A program made the position numbers and the translations under genes. Below are positions 11,059-21,139 of a stretch of 64,000 nucleotides of DNA, piece by piece; positions within the stretch are counted from its first letter, which is position 1; the number at the start of each line of letters is the position of its first letter. A model generated the notes under the pieces. It ran no database searches. It was not told the DNA's origin and was given only the letters and a program-made list of their open reading frames with translations. This DNA is from Isoetes taiwanensis (Eukaryota; Streptophyta; Lycopodiopsida; Isoetales; Isoetaceae), in NCBI GenBank assembly GCA_021234155.1, contig JAJEKV010000124.1:312001-376000 (forward strand), in the 5' to 3' direction.

Positions 11059-12161
11059 TTGAAGCTGGACTTTGCAAAAGCATATGACAGTGTTGACTGG
11101 GCCTTCTTAGAGAAATGTGGTTTTGGTGCACAATTCACAGCTGATGTCATGAGGCTTCATTATTCTGCTCGCTCTTCTATTCTCTTCCAAGGGGAACCCT
11201 CAGCATTCTTTCAGGTGGGTCGTGGCATCCGTCAGGGCTGCCCTTTAGCTCCATTGTTATTTACAGTTGTGGCTGAGGTTCTTGCACATGTCTTCTCTCT
11301 TGCCGCACAGGAGGGAATCTTGCATGGACTTCCTATGAACAATGGGTCGCAGGAGATCTGTAATCAATATGCGGATGACACTTTCCTTTTTCTGAGGGCA
11401 GATGAGCAAAATTTGCAGAATGCCATTTCCTTGTTGGATTCCTTTTCCCTAGCATCTGGTATTTTTGTGGGTTGGCAGAAGTGTACAGCACTATGGGCTT
11501 TGGACTCTCCAGTTCCACCATGTGTAGCTACCTTTCCATGGAAGATCCTTCCCCATCGTAAAGCAACCAAACTTCTGTGTATCCCCTCAGAGGTGTTCAT
11601 ATCTCATCAGGAGATGCGTGGGAGGCAGTGATTAAGGGCTTGGAAAAGCACCTTTTTTGGTGGTCCACAGCGAAGCTTTCCATGGCGGGACGAATTGTTG
11701 TGGCTAAGTCAGTTTTAAGCAGCACTCATGTGTATATGGCTTCATTCATGTTGGCTCCACAGTCAAAGATACAACTTCTCGTCAGGGTTGTCAGGAACTT
11801 CATCTGGGGGGGAACAGAGGAGGGTGCTGCAGTCAAAGTCAGTTGGGAAAAGTGCATGTTGCCAAAGCATTTTGGTGGCCTTGGAATGATTAATTTTCTT
11901 TTGCAGAGCAAGGTGATGATTTCTAAGTTCATTTGGATAATTTTGAATAACGTGGATGAGTCCCCGGGTTCCCGCCTTGTTTATCAGTCTTTGCAAATGT
12001 GCATTTCTTTTGGGTCTCGATCTCTTAGGCCACTTTTCCTCTGGGCTCTGTTCTATCCACTGACGGCATACCCTAATGCATCCCCATTTCTTAGAGGATT
12101 GCTAGTTGCATGGGAGACCAGCACAATCTCGTTTTCATTTTCACCATCTTGCGCACACTAG
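11059..12161 (+). pseudogene. L1 ORF2: reverse transcriptase core, frameshifted
   Basis: RT motif A 'LKLDFAKAYDSVDW', motif B 'GRGIRQGCPLAPLLF' and motif C 'QYADDTFLFL' (intact YADD, about 11370) are present. A frameshift near 11600 moves into the thumb/connection region ending 'CMLPKHFGGLGMINF', typical of plant L1 elements. Flanking stops and shifts show decay. Confidence 0.8.
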
Positions 12162-12780
12162 CATGACTGCAAGTTGTTGGTGGATTCCATTGGATGGTGG
12201 TCCTCTGGTTGCTTCAGTCCACCCATTGACGCATCGTCGATGGAGAGCAGCAGGTGTGCATATGATATCCGATTGGTATAATAATCAAAGGCAGTTGCTG
12301 ACATGGGAGGAGTTTAGAGCTAAGTTCCTCCTTTTAAGGTGGGATCGAGCTATTTGGCAGAAGGTGTCTTCAATTCTTCCCCCAGTAGCACAAGTGGATG
12401 ACCCCCAGCCGTGGGTAGTTCATGAGCATGTCAAAGCAGATAAGTTGGTGAATTCCATGTACAAGGTCTTGCTTGATGCTGACGTCTTGCCTCCTTCGTC
12501 CAAGTGGCCTTTGGTCATTCCCAGGGATCGGCAGAAAGCAGTGTGGAAGTGGGTATGGGATAAACTACTCCATCCCAAAGTATCTGTTTTATGGTGGCAA
12601 GTCACTCATCGTTGTCTGCGCGTTAATATTCTGGTGCACAGATTTCGTCCCGTAGGTGTTCCGCACTTTGTCCCTTATGTGCACGAGGGGCCGAGACAAT
12701 TGAGCATTGCTTCTTCCTATGTAGACATGTCGACATGCTTGGTTGTGGCTTCAAGGCCTCTTTCATTGCAATTTGAATAG
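12106..12780 (+). pseudogene. L1 ORF2 C-terminus, zf-RVT-like
   Basis: 'WKWVWDKLLHPKVSVLWWQVTHRCLRVN' (12545-12630) is the conserved region before the zinc-binding site of plant L1 ORF2; the same sequence recurs in the insertion at 33364-34022. The expected Cys/His cluster is scrambled after about 12650 by a frameshift. Confidence 0.75.
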
Positions 12781-13389
12781 CCGGTGTGTTATTAGCGGTT
12801 TATCCAAGTAGTTGGGATAATTTGGCAAAAGGGCCTTTCATTTGGCTTCGCATGGATCATCGGGTCCATTTGGAAAAGAAGGAATCTTCTCATATTCAAA
12901 GGTCTTGCTTGTTCAGATGCACAGGTCCTTCTTGATGCCCAACAACGAATTGTCAAAGCATTCAGGTGCTCATCAATTGCTAATGAGGTGAAGAGCCATA
13001 TTTGGGAGCACTATCTCCAGATTCATACTTACTTATGAGTTTTTGCTTGCTCTTCATATTGTTTAGATGTTGTATTTGAGTGGGGTGGTTTTGCTCTGGT
13101 GGACATTCTCTCCACTGAGTTATTAGTCCCCATTATACTCTGTAACTTTCTCTGGACAATAAAGGCTCAAGTCCTTCAAAAAAAAAAAAAAAAATGTGTG
13201 CATCAGCATATGATTTAAGCATATGATGAAGAGGATAGATGTTCAATTCTATAACCAATTTTGCGCAAAGATGGAAGATGTGCGCAAATGTTTTTAGAGA
13301 ATTCCATTTTTTTGGTTTAAACACTTTTCTTGCCAAAATGTTGTTGCTTCAACCCGAAATTCTCATGTTCTAACCAAATTTGGTATGAT

Positions 13390-13950
13390 TAAATGCGCAG
13401 ATCATGTAAAAGGCCTGCATCACTGCATTCCAAAACTCGTGAACTATCCATGGATGGGAATTGTTTTACTATTTTGAAGCAAGGAGATCGTTTAACCTAT
13501 GGTTTTCTTCAAGGACAATTTTCTGAATTATGGAAAGATCTAATTGTAAACAGATTCTTCCCGAATAATCTACTGGGAAAAATCGTCTAGACGTTTATGA
13601 GTAGTCACTTCTACCCATTTATGTCAGTGTCTCGAGAACGCGACACCAAGGTCTATTCAAGCGGTCTCCCATGGGTCCGTTACAGTGGCTGAAGTCCTTA
13701 CTAGACTTTTTTTTTGTCTTCAGACTTCAAATCTAGTCACTGGTCTTATTATGCCAAATTCGACTAAGCAATTGACTATTTTACAGTATGCAGATGGTAT
13801 CTTTATTATGAGTAAGGCAGATAATGACATGATTGATAAATTTTTTGACTACATTAATCTTTTTGGTACTGCATCTGGAATCTATCTTAACTTGAACAAA
13901 TGCTCTATCTCTGGGATATCTCTGATACATCTGTAGATGTTAGAGGTATT
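13390..13950 (+). pseudogene. Older LINE reverse-transcriptase relic
   Basis: Two in-register fragments. The second (13685-13936) reads 'LTILQYADGIFIMSKADND..', an RT motif C with YADD decayed to YADG, followed by 'ASGIYLNLNKCSISGI', the usual post-motif-C stretch. Stops and shifts lie between. It is directly downstream of the poly(A) LINE but more diverged. Confidence 0.6.
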
Positions 13951-14295
13951 AAAATTGTGGATCAACAATGAGAGTATTACACTTATTGGTCTTCCAATTG
14001 CCATTAATAGCATTTCTGAAGGGGTTTGAGATAATATCATCAACAGAATAAGAAAAAGGCTACTGCCATACCTACTCTTTTCCCAATGGTTCTACAATTT
14101 AATAACGTTCTTTAAATAGAAATCAACTCAATCAAAAGAGGTTCATATCAAATTGAATCAATAGATGTTGTTGCTCAAGTATATTATTCAACTTCAACTT
14201 TTGAGTTTATCTTGGTGAAAGCTTATATTCAACGAAATACTATATGAGCAATTAGTTATTGAACAAAGGTACTCTTCAACATTGTCAATAATATT
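13951..14295. other. Spacer, no gene seen
   Basis: A+T-rich; may be further decayed LINE sequence. Nothing else recognised. Confidence 0.4.
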
Positions 14296-14860
14296 CCTTT
14301 GCCATATAAAAATGGTTTTCAACATTGTTGATAATATTCTTTCTCATCCTCATGACCACAATAGACCAATGAGCTTAATGGCCAGTTCCACTTGCATTAT
14401 GCCCATTTTTAAATTGAATCCTCCTCCTCACTTACATATTTTTCAAGGAAATATTTGAATGTAATTTGCATTCTGATAGTTATTATAAATGATGTAGTGT
14501 TGAAAATGTGTTTTTATCAAGAATGTTGAGAGAGAATGTATGTCGCAATGTGGATTATAATGGATGACTTTGCATCTACATTCATGTTGAACACTCCTCC
14601 TTGCTAACTCAAAGGTGGATTTTGATAGTTATTGTGTATGATGCATTGTTGGAAGTTGTGCTTTTACATAAACATGTCCAACAAGGCAACATGCCACAAG
14701 GCAAAAGGTAAAAAATTGACTGAATGAAAAATTGGTGAAGAGAAATGCATATAAATCTTAGGCCATCTAAGTGGATTATCTAAAGTCATCCATAGATGTG
14801 TGACTACCAAAAGTGGTTTGAATTAACCACGTGCTCGCCCATCCCAACCCTATGACACCC
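14296..14860 (+). repeat. JAZ-bearing segment, copy A, left part
   Basis: Matches 39655-40200 nearly continuously: 'AAAAATGGTTTTCAA', 'GACCACAATAGACCAATGAG', 'TTTTTCAAGGAAATATTTG' and 'GTGTGACTACCAAAAGT' (with variants). In copy C this continues directly into the JAZ locus; here it is separated from it by GA repeats and LINE sequence (14863-18735). No gene recognised inside. Confidence 0.75.
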
Positions 14861-14862
14861 CC

Positions 14863-15084
<222 letters not shown>

Positions 15085-15191
15085 AGAGAGAGAGAGAGAG
15101 AGAAGAAGAAGAAGAAGAAGAAGAATGTTTATTATGTCTATGAGACCATCAGGTCTAGAAGACAGTACATTCTACAGACAATATTACTAAA

Positions 15192-16821
15192 TCATATATC
15201 ATCTAATATGCCCTCAAGTGGGGCATCATTAGGCTCGCTCTCTTCTTTTTCATAGTCGTCCAACAGTTGCCTATAATTTTTAATGGATAGTTCTCTCATC
15301 TTCATCACATCTGTTAAGAAGTTTCCAATAGTGTGGACCGGTTTTCCAAAGAAATCATGCAAAGAGATATTATCTGGAATACCATAGAGATCTCTAAGAT
15401 TCTGGTAGGCAGGACAATGTAATACCAAATGATTCTCATCCTCTATCTCATCATCTCCACATACTCTACATGTACGTCTATATCTTGGAAGATTCCCCCA
15501 TCTTCCAACCTCTACTCCCAAATGATGAGAACTTAGCCTTAATCTACATATCATATGCCTTTTCTTGTATGAGACTTTGCCTGCAAGGTGGGGCGCTGCA
15601 CATAAATTGGGATTAACTACCTTCCTGTATAAGCTCATCTTTGTTCCAGGATTACTCCACATTTTGTGTTGCACATTAATTTTCACCCATTCCCTCGTAT
15701 CTTTGCTTGATCATTGGGTACACTATCAATTGACATGCCCCATTTCCCAAGCCATTTCTGTAGGTCTGCATACCAGCCCTTTACCTTGCTTTGTTCCATA
15801 GCTAATCTCGGGAGCCTATCATTTTCCATCTCAATGACCTTTGCCACATATTTTAATGTGCAATATATAGCTTCTGCTTCAAGTGGCATCATGTCCGAAT
15901 CCGCCAACATCATCGGATAGGGAGTTTGCATTTTTACTCCTAATTCTGTTAATAAGAATTTCTTTTGTATCTTCTCCACACGCTTCCACATATCTTGTGA
16001 TAATCCCGGCCCCCATGCCTCACATCCATAAAGCACCACGGATCTCACTAAGGACTCATATAACATCTTTTAAGCTTCCAATCAACGATTTCAGCTTTCC
16101 TGCATTTTCTTTGCATGGCAAATAATGCTTTTGTGCCTCCATCCGCCCTTTTGCTCAACAAAATTTTATTCCAAGCATAATTATGATCAATTATCAGCCC
16201 CAAATATTTATATGTACTAGATATCTCCACCTCCTGACCATCATAGAGAAAATGAAAGTCCCGCATTCGAGTTCCAAATATCAGGATTTTAGTTTTTTTA
16301 AGGTTAACTTTCATCTCAGTAGCTTTGCAGAAAGCGACAAGAGCATCTAAATGCTTTTGCATGTCAGCAGCATTTCTGGCAAATATAACAATATCATCAG
16401 CATAAAGCAGCAATGTAATCACATACCCTGCCATCATGGTACCTTCACCTCCATGTGTTTTTAGCCAAGCTTCAATCTGATCTATATATATGCCGAACAA
16501 CGTAGGAGAAAGTGGGCATCCCTGCTTCACCCCTATGTTGCTCATTACATCCTCGTCACATTCCTTACGCAGTGGAAAGGAGAGCTGCACTACTACCTTC
16601 TCATACAAGACAGATACTGCATTACGTAGTGCCTGTGGTACCCCAATGCATTTCATATAATCCCATATATTTCTTCTCCGCAGCATATCAAACGCTTTTG
16701 TAAGGTCCACAAAAAGAGCAAAGAGGGGTTTTTTGGTATTCTTCACGGAATCCATTACTGCTCTAATTGTGACTAGGTGATCCATCAGTGCATTTTTGGG
16801 CCTGAATCCTGCTTGTCCCAT
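15192..16821 (-). pseudogene. LINE ORF2: reverse transcriptase and C-terminal knuckle
   Basis: Read 16821 to 15192. Motifs: 'GQAGFRPKNALMDHL', motif A 'FALFVDLTKAFDML', motif B 'GVKQGCPLSPTLFGIY', motif C 'LLLYADDIVIFA' (intact YADD), then 'MKVNLKKTKILIFG' and 'YKYLGLIID'. The C-terminus ends with 'CRVCGDDEIEDENHLVLHCPAY', the putative nucleic-acid-binding knuckle. The frame changes near 16055. Motif spacing is unlike L1 and closer to Jockey/RTE-like plant LINEs; I do not assign a clade firmly. Confidence 0.8.
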
Positions 16822-16974
16822 TGCCCTACAATCATTCTCCTCTGCCCATGCATTTATTTTTCGCGCTCGAGTATTGTTGCAAACAATTTGGAGAAAAGAC
16901 CGCTAATCATAATCATCCTATAGTTATTAGGATCCCTAGTGTCACCGCTTTATGTACCGGGTACTACTACTGCT

Positions 16975-18580
16975 TTATTTGCCATGCCGATGGGAATCCA
17001 TGCAATAATCGTCATTCATCATATTGGTTACAACTTTAGCCACAGTAGGACCAGCCCATTTAATCATCTCCGCTGCTAATCCAAATGCATCTGTTGCCCT
17101 TCCGCATGATAATTTACTTATCCCATTCTTCACATCATCCTCTGTAAAAACAAGAATTTCTCCTTCCCTATGCATCTCATCGTTTAAACCAAAGAATGTG
17201 ATAAAGACCACGCACTGCTGCATTAAATCTTTCACTTCCAAAGATATTGGGTTGATGTCCTTTTTGATTTCAATCGTGCCCGAATCGCCTTTGTTTCATC
17301 TAGTAAGGTACCAATTAATATTTCTTGCTTCTTATGCGGATATGCCCTCTTTTTCCTCCTTACTAACTTACGATATTCCATTCTCAAGGCTACATTTATC
17401 TTCCTTTGTTTGCCATTTTAAATTCAGCCAGCTTTGCCTTACATTCTTGGTCATACCATCCATTGCACGGCAATCCTTTTGCTTTCCGTTGTGACATAAA
17501 ACATGAAGTTGCCGCATCTAGTAACATATTAGTCAGCATATCATTATCACTATCTGCTTGACTTGTCCATTTAATGCTACTGGCCTGTGTTTCACAAAGC
17601 TGCATATATATCTCTTTCTTGCCTGCTTGCATGCGCATGGAGACATTATTCTCCGCAATATTGGGCATTGGCATTAGCCTACACATCACCTGCATGTGCA
17701 TCACTATCGGGTAATGATCAGATGTGGCCAGTGAGTCATCCACAAAATAATCAGATATAGAATCTATCATATGTGTCCCTGTCAACAACAGATCTACTAC
17801 ACTAGCGCCATCCCCTTTAGCACCAATAGAAGTGCATTTTTTTGAAGCTGGGAATTTCTTAATGCCATTAATAATAATTAGCTCCAAACCTCCACACATA
17901 TTGAGCAAGTGGCTGCCTTGTGGTTGCACATCACCATAACGGTCATCCGTATCTCTAGCCCATCCAACTGCTTCCAATTCTTCATTGCTCATTTGTTCCA
18001 TCCAAATAGGATCTCCCGAATCATTAGCAACATATGCTTGCCTATTGGCAATTCTACTATTAAAGTCTCCCATCATAATAAGATCTCCCTGTGCACTTAG
18101 TTCCAAAGCATCCTGCTCTAAATGATGGAAAGGATCGTCCTTATCCATATCTGCTGCTGCATATGTTGGTGATTCTCTCGGTGGGAAGTAGCAGCCTGCA
18201 ACATATATTTTTCTTGTTTTTCCCATGCACTCCAGCCAGATGTACTGTTTAGAGGAGTCCTTCTTAATCAGCTTGACCGCATCCAAAAGATGCTTTCTAA
18301 TATAGCAGGCAATTCCTCCAAAACCTTTCCTTCTCCATCCTTTGACATTCCATACAGAGTGCAGTAACATAAATCCGTTTATTTCTGGAAGTCCATATTC
18401 TTCGTGTTCATGTGTTTCTACCAGGAAGACCACATCCCATGATTTGAGAACATCATGTAATAAAGCTACATCGTCCGCCCTACCATTAATGTTCCACAAA
18501 CAAAACCTGATGGTCTGACATCCCTATTCCTGTATTATTACTTTCCCATTCTTCCAGGTAACCATTTTTCCATTTTGTTT
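16975..18580 (-). pseudogene. LINE ORF2: APE-type endonuclease and RT entry
   Basis: Read from about 18580. A candidate ATG is followed by an in-frame TAG, after which 'RFCLWNINGRADDV' begins the endonuclease. Motifs 'VFLVETHEH', 'GFGGIACYIR', 'LIMMGDFNSRI' and 'SLATSDHYPIVMHM' (SDH) are all present to about 17700. The main frame ends at 17396 and resumes at 17241 ('ISKLSCGRATDAFGLAAEMIKWAG', RT entry), which implies frameshifts between. Confidence 0.8.
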
Positions 18581-18604
18581 GGCCTCTTTCATTTTCTGAA
18601 TGGA

Positions 18605-18735
18605 TGAGAGAGAGAGAGAGAGATGTGTATTTTTTACGTCGTAGCACAAGCCAGCATCCTTTAGGATATACGACGCTCCCTCTTCAAGGAGCACCACCCC
18701 CTACAAGGATACAGAGAGAGAGAAGAAAAAAAGCC
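18605..18735 (-). mobile_element. Second LINE 3' stub bracketed by GA repeats
   Basis: (GA)9 at 18605-18623, then 'TGTATTTTTTACGTCGTAGC' to about 18710 (reverse complement of a LINE 3' end, containing the self-complementary 'CCTCTTCAAGGAGCACC' region), then (GA) again at 18711-18723. It is related to, but distinct from, the stubs at 15030 and 19742. Confidence 0.65.
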
Positions 18736-18739
18736 AATG

Positions 18740-19358
18740 CCAACAAGGTGTTGATCTTAGTCTCCTAAGGTAATGAGTTATGCAAATGGCAACATGATAG
18801 TATAATGACCACGTTGCATCTTGAATATGGATGCGTACATATAGTGTGAATACTCCTGCAATGTTTCATGTTTGCAGTGGACATTAAAATTACTTGTTTT
18901 AATGTAATAGTGAAATTTACAAATATTGTAAACAAGCCTGCATTGCTGGCATAGTGGATCTTAGACTTATTTGACTCAAATAATAAGAACAAAATCTACA
19001 AATACTATAGAACTCTTCTAACTGAATGGATGGCATATAATGACCACATTTTTTATACAAATACAAAGGAGGCACTATGGATCTCTTATTTGTACCAAGC
19101 ACTGGCAGTATTAAATCATACAAGGGACACTTTCAAAAGATATGATTTCAATGGGGCCTAGATGCATACAGGGCAGGAAAGGACAAGACCAATTGTAGAG
19201 ATGCAGAGAAGGCCAAACAAGCAAAGCCAAAATGAGTATAAACAATTACAAGTTGGATTGCATAAATGTCTTGAATAGGAAATTTCGAGGTACGAAGTGT
19301 CTAGGTACATAGAATAATTTTTACATGAAGATGTAGACGTTGAGCATTTTGAGCTAGC
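18740..19358 (+). repeat. JAZ segment copy A, upstream region
   Basis: Homologous to 40312-40967 of copy C: 'AAGGTAATGAGTTATGCAAATGG', 'GCATTGCTGGCATAGTGGATCTT', 'CTGAATGGATGGCATATAATGACCACA' and others. Contains two partial copies of a short 'AAATCTACAAATACTGTAG'-like box (about 18910 and 18993) also duplicated in copies B and C. Likely promoter and 5' UTR of the JAZ-like locus. Confidence 0.65.
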
Positions 19359-19582
19359 ATGTCCAAGTCCAGCAACTGTGGTGACGATTTGCGCCTTGCT
19401 TCCATTGGGGCCGACAATCAGCCGAATACACTAATAATCATATACTCTGGAAGGGTTCATATATTTTCTGGTCGTTACATTCATATTGGACATGCTTATC
19501 AATCATTTCCCTCTTGATTTCGCATGGTATTCTTGTTAGTATTTTTTTGAATCCGCAAGTGAATACATTGCTTCATTTTATG

Positions 19583-19584
<2 letters not shown>

Positions 19585-19616
<32 letters not shown>

Positions 19617-19741
19617 CGCAGGCAGGCAAGCAGGCGGACAGGCGGGCGGACAGCCAGACAGACAGACAGACAGACAGGCAGACAGGCACGCGGGCGGGCG
19701 GGCGGACGGGCGGACGGACGAACGGACGGACAGACAGACAG
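19585..19741. repeat. (CAGA)n compound microsatellite with G+C-rich variants
   Basis: Starts as clean (CAGA)n, drifts through (GGCA), (GGCG) and (GGAC) tetranucleotides and returns to (CAGA)n at the LINE stub. Absent from the paralogous positions 24660 and 41195. Confidence 0.9.
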
Positions 19742-19799
19742 TATTTTGTACGTCACGCACATTGGTAGCATCCATGAGGACATATGACGAGTCCCCAAG
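19742..19799 (-). mobile_element. LINE 3' stub inside the JAZ copy A exon
   Basis: 'TATTTTGTACGTCACG' plus 'CATCCATGAGGACATATGACG' equals the stub at 15030-15084 with few changes. With the adjacent microsatellite it interrupts exon 2; paralogues B and C show the uninterrupted site. Confidence 0.75.
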
Positions 19800-19973
19800 C
19801 ATTAAGCATTTATGTTCAAACCTCTCGAACATCCTCCCCTATGCATTTTCTAGAATCTCGTAGAGAGAGTTATTTTATTTTCCGTTTATGGAATTCATTT
19901 CTGCTAGTCTTTTACACGTGAATAACCTTTGTTATGCAGGGTTGCACCTCAACTCACTATGAATGATACGTAA

Positions 19974-20628
19974 ACCCATGATCATCACTGTTTTACCAGC
20001 CATTAAAAACATATTATTTGTGAAGGACGATGTTATTTGTACCGCATTTTTCCATATAAACGTGAATTTGTGGGTTAACCACCACGGTGTTCTCCAATAT
20101 CACCACATTACTGATGTGCTAAATTTTTTTTCTTTTGCATACCAAATCAGATAATCATGATCGTTGGTTTAGATTGGAATGTTCTCTGGCCAACAACCAG
20201 CTTATCTAGCTAAGCTTGTCATCCTGGAAGACTAAGCATAAAGGAGAAAAATCCGGGGTGAGGTGCCTCCCTCGAATTCGAAGCTTGGCTTGCTACCTCT
20301 CTGACATTGACATAAAGGAGGGCTCTGGCAGAACATAATAAACATTGCTCAATCGCTTCTTAAAAAAGAGCAAGTCTGGATTTAAATACGAGTTTGACAA
20401 ATAAAGGCTAAGTCAGCATTACAGACCTTGGTAAGAACGGCCAAATTAGAAGCAACAAAAAAGAAACCTAATATCCCAGGTAAACGAGAAGAGAGGAAAA
20501 GAAGGTTTCTGTACAATTTTTTGAAATCTTCCTCGTTAAAACACTGACATTGAATACATTACTTGCTCAAGAAGCACACAAGCTTCCCTAGCTGGCTATG
20601 GCCAGACAACTATTTCAGTGGGTTTGAG
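19974..20628. other. 3' region of JAZ segment A and spacer
   Basis: To about 20200 it still aligns with copy C (41435-41640: 'CCAGCCATTAAAAACA', 'TGTTATTTGTACC'). Beyond that, no recognised feature. Confidence 0.5.
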
Positions 20629-20880
20629 GGAGCGCAGCAAACTTACTACTGTCCGGGTTAAAAAAAACCCGCCCCGAAGGGTCTTCGAGAGATAAAGAAA
20701 GCAATGCAAAGAGATTAATCATTCTTTTATTCAAGACCAGAGCTACAACATATGTTTGTGTCATCAACTCACCATCTCTGCCTGGAGTCATCCCCATATG
20801 AATATGGACCCAAATCGAAAGGGGTTTTAGAGGGATTTTAATTTAAAAGTGTTGGATGTAATGATTTGTGTTTGATTTGT
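20629..20880 (-). repeat. LINE 3'-UTR stub followed by MITE-type end
   Basis: 20629-20700 is the LINE 3'-UTR hairpin in minus orientation ('GTTAAAAAAAACCCGCCCCG'). 20795-20880 ('CCATATGAATATGGACCC', then 'GGATTTTAATTTAAAAGTGTTGG') is a diverged copy of the right end and right flank of the element at 30117-30398. Confidence 0.55.
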
Positions 20881-21139
20881 GATACATTCATCAACTCTCC
20901 CATTTATCTCTCGCCCCTATTTCAAATTAGCAAGATATTCTTTATATGCATGCTACTTCATGCTTGCCTACAGTAGAATTCCACCTAGGCCCAGCAATGC
21001 CGGGCTGTGTTACCAATCAAAATAATGGTTCTAACTGCCATTTTCCAATACATGTAACAAATCACATTCATGACATAAACTTCTCGGTGTATAAGTAAAC
21101 TGCGCGATCATATGCTTATTAAAGGATAGCGATCCATTC

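Larger units (their letters stand above)
9480..13194 (+). mobile_element. L1-type LINE, 5'-truncated, poly(A) tail
   Basis: Plus-strand non-LTR retrotransposon running from the middle of an APE-type endonuclease, through reverse transcriptase, to a C-terminal zf-RVT-like domain and a 17-nt poly(A) at 13178-13194 preceded by 'GGCTCAAGTCCTTC'. Domain order and the poly(A) tail, instead of a microsatellite tail, separate it from the other LINE family in this window. Frames are broken at several points (near 10790, 11000, 11600, 12140). The exact 5' junction and target duplication were not found. Confidence 0.85.
15085..18606 (-). mobile_element. Near full-length LINE (non-L1), microsatellite-tailed
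   Basis: Minus-strand element with endonuclease, RT and C-terminal CCHC-like knuckle. The 5' end abuts (GA)n at 18605-18623 and the 3' end runs into (GAA)n/(GA)n at 15085-15125. Sense 3' terminus 'GGTCTCATAGACATAATAAACATTC' parallels the 3' ends at 8850 and 22800. It sits inside JAZ segment copy A, in line with two LINE stubs, all joined by GA repeats. A few frameshifts and at least one stop make it inactive. Confidence 0.85.
19359..19973 (+). pseudogene. JAZ-like gene copy A, broken by LINE/microsatellite insertion
   Basis: Exon 1 starts at ATG 19359 ('MSKSSNCGDDLRLAS..') and keeps a TIFY motif as 'LIIIYSGRVHIFSG', but the intron-1 donor seen in copies B and C is mutated. In exon 2, after 'CATTTTATG' (about 19582), about 42 bp is replaced by a (CAGA)n-type array and a LINE stub (19585-19799). 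The remaining Jas part reads as decayed 'LEPLRE..' with the 'CGTAGAGAGAG' end losing its splice donor. Exon 3 (acceptor ...TATGCAG) ends at TAA 19971-19973. Transcription may survive, but no JAZ protein can be made. Confidence 0.75.

Noticed and set aside
19499-19832. Cys/Leu/Pro repeat ORFs that look like knottins or keratin-associated proteins
   Set aside because: Arise from the CAGA-type array.
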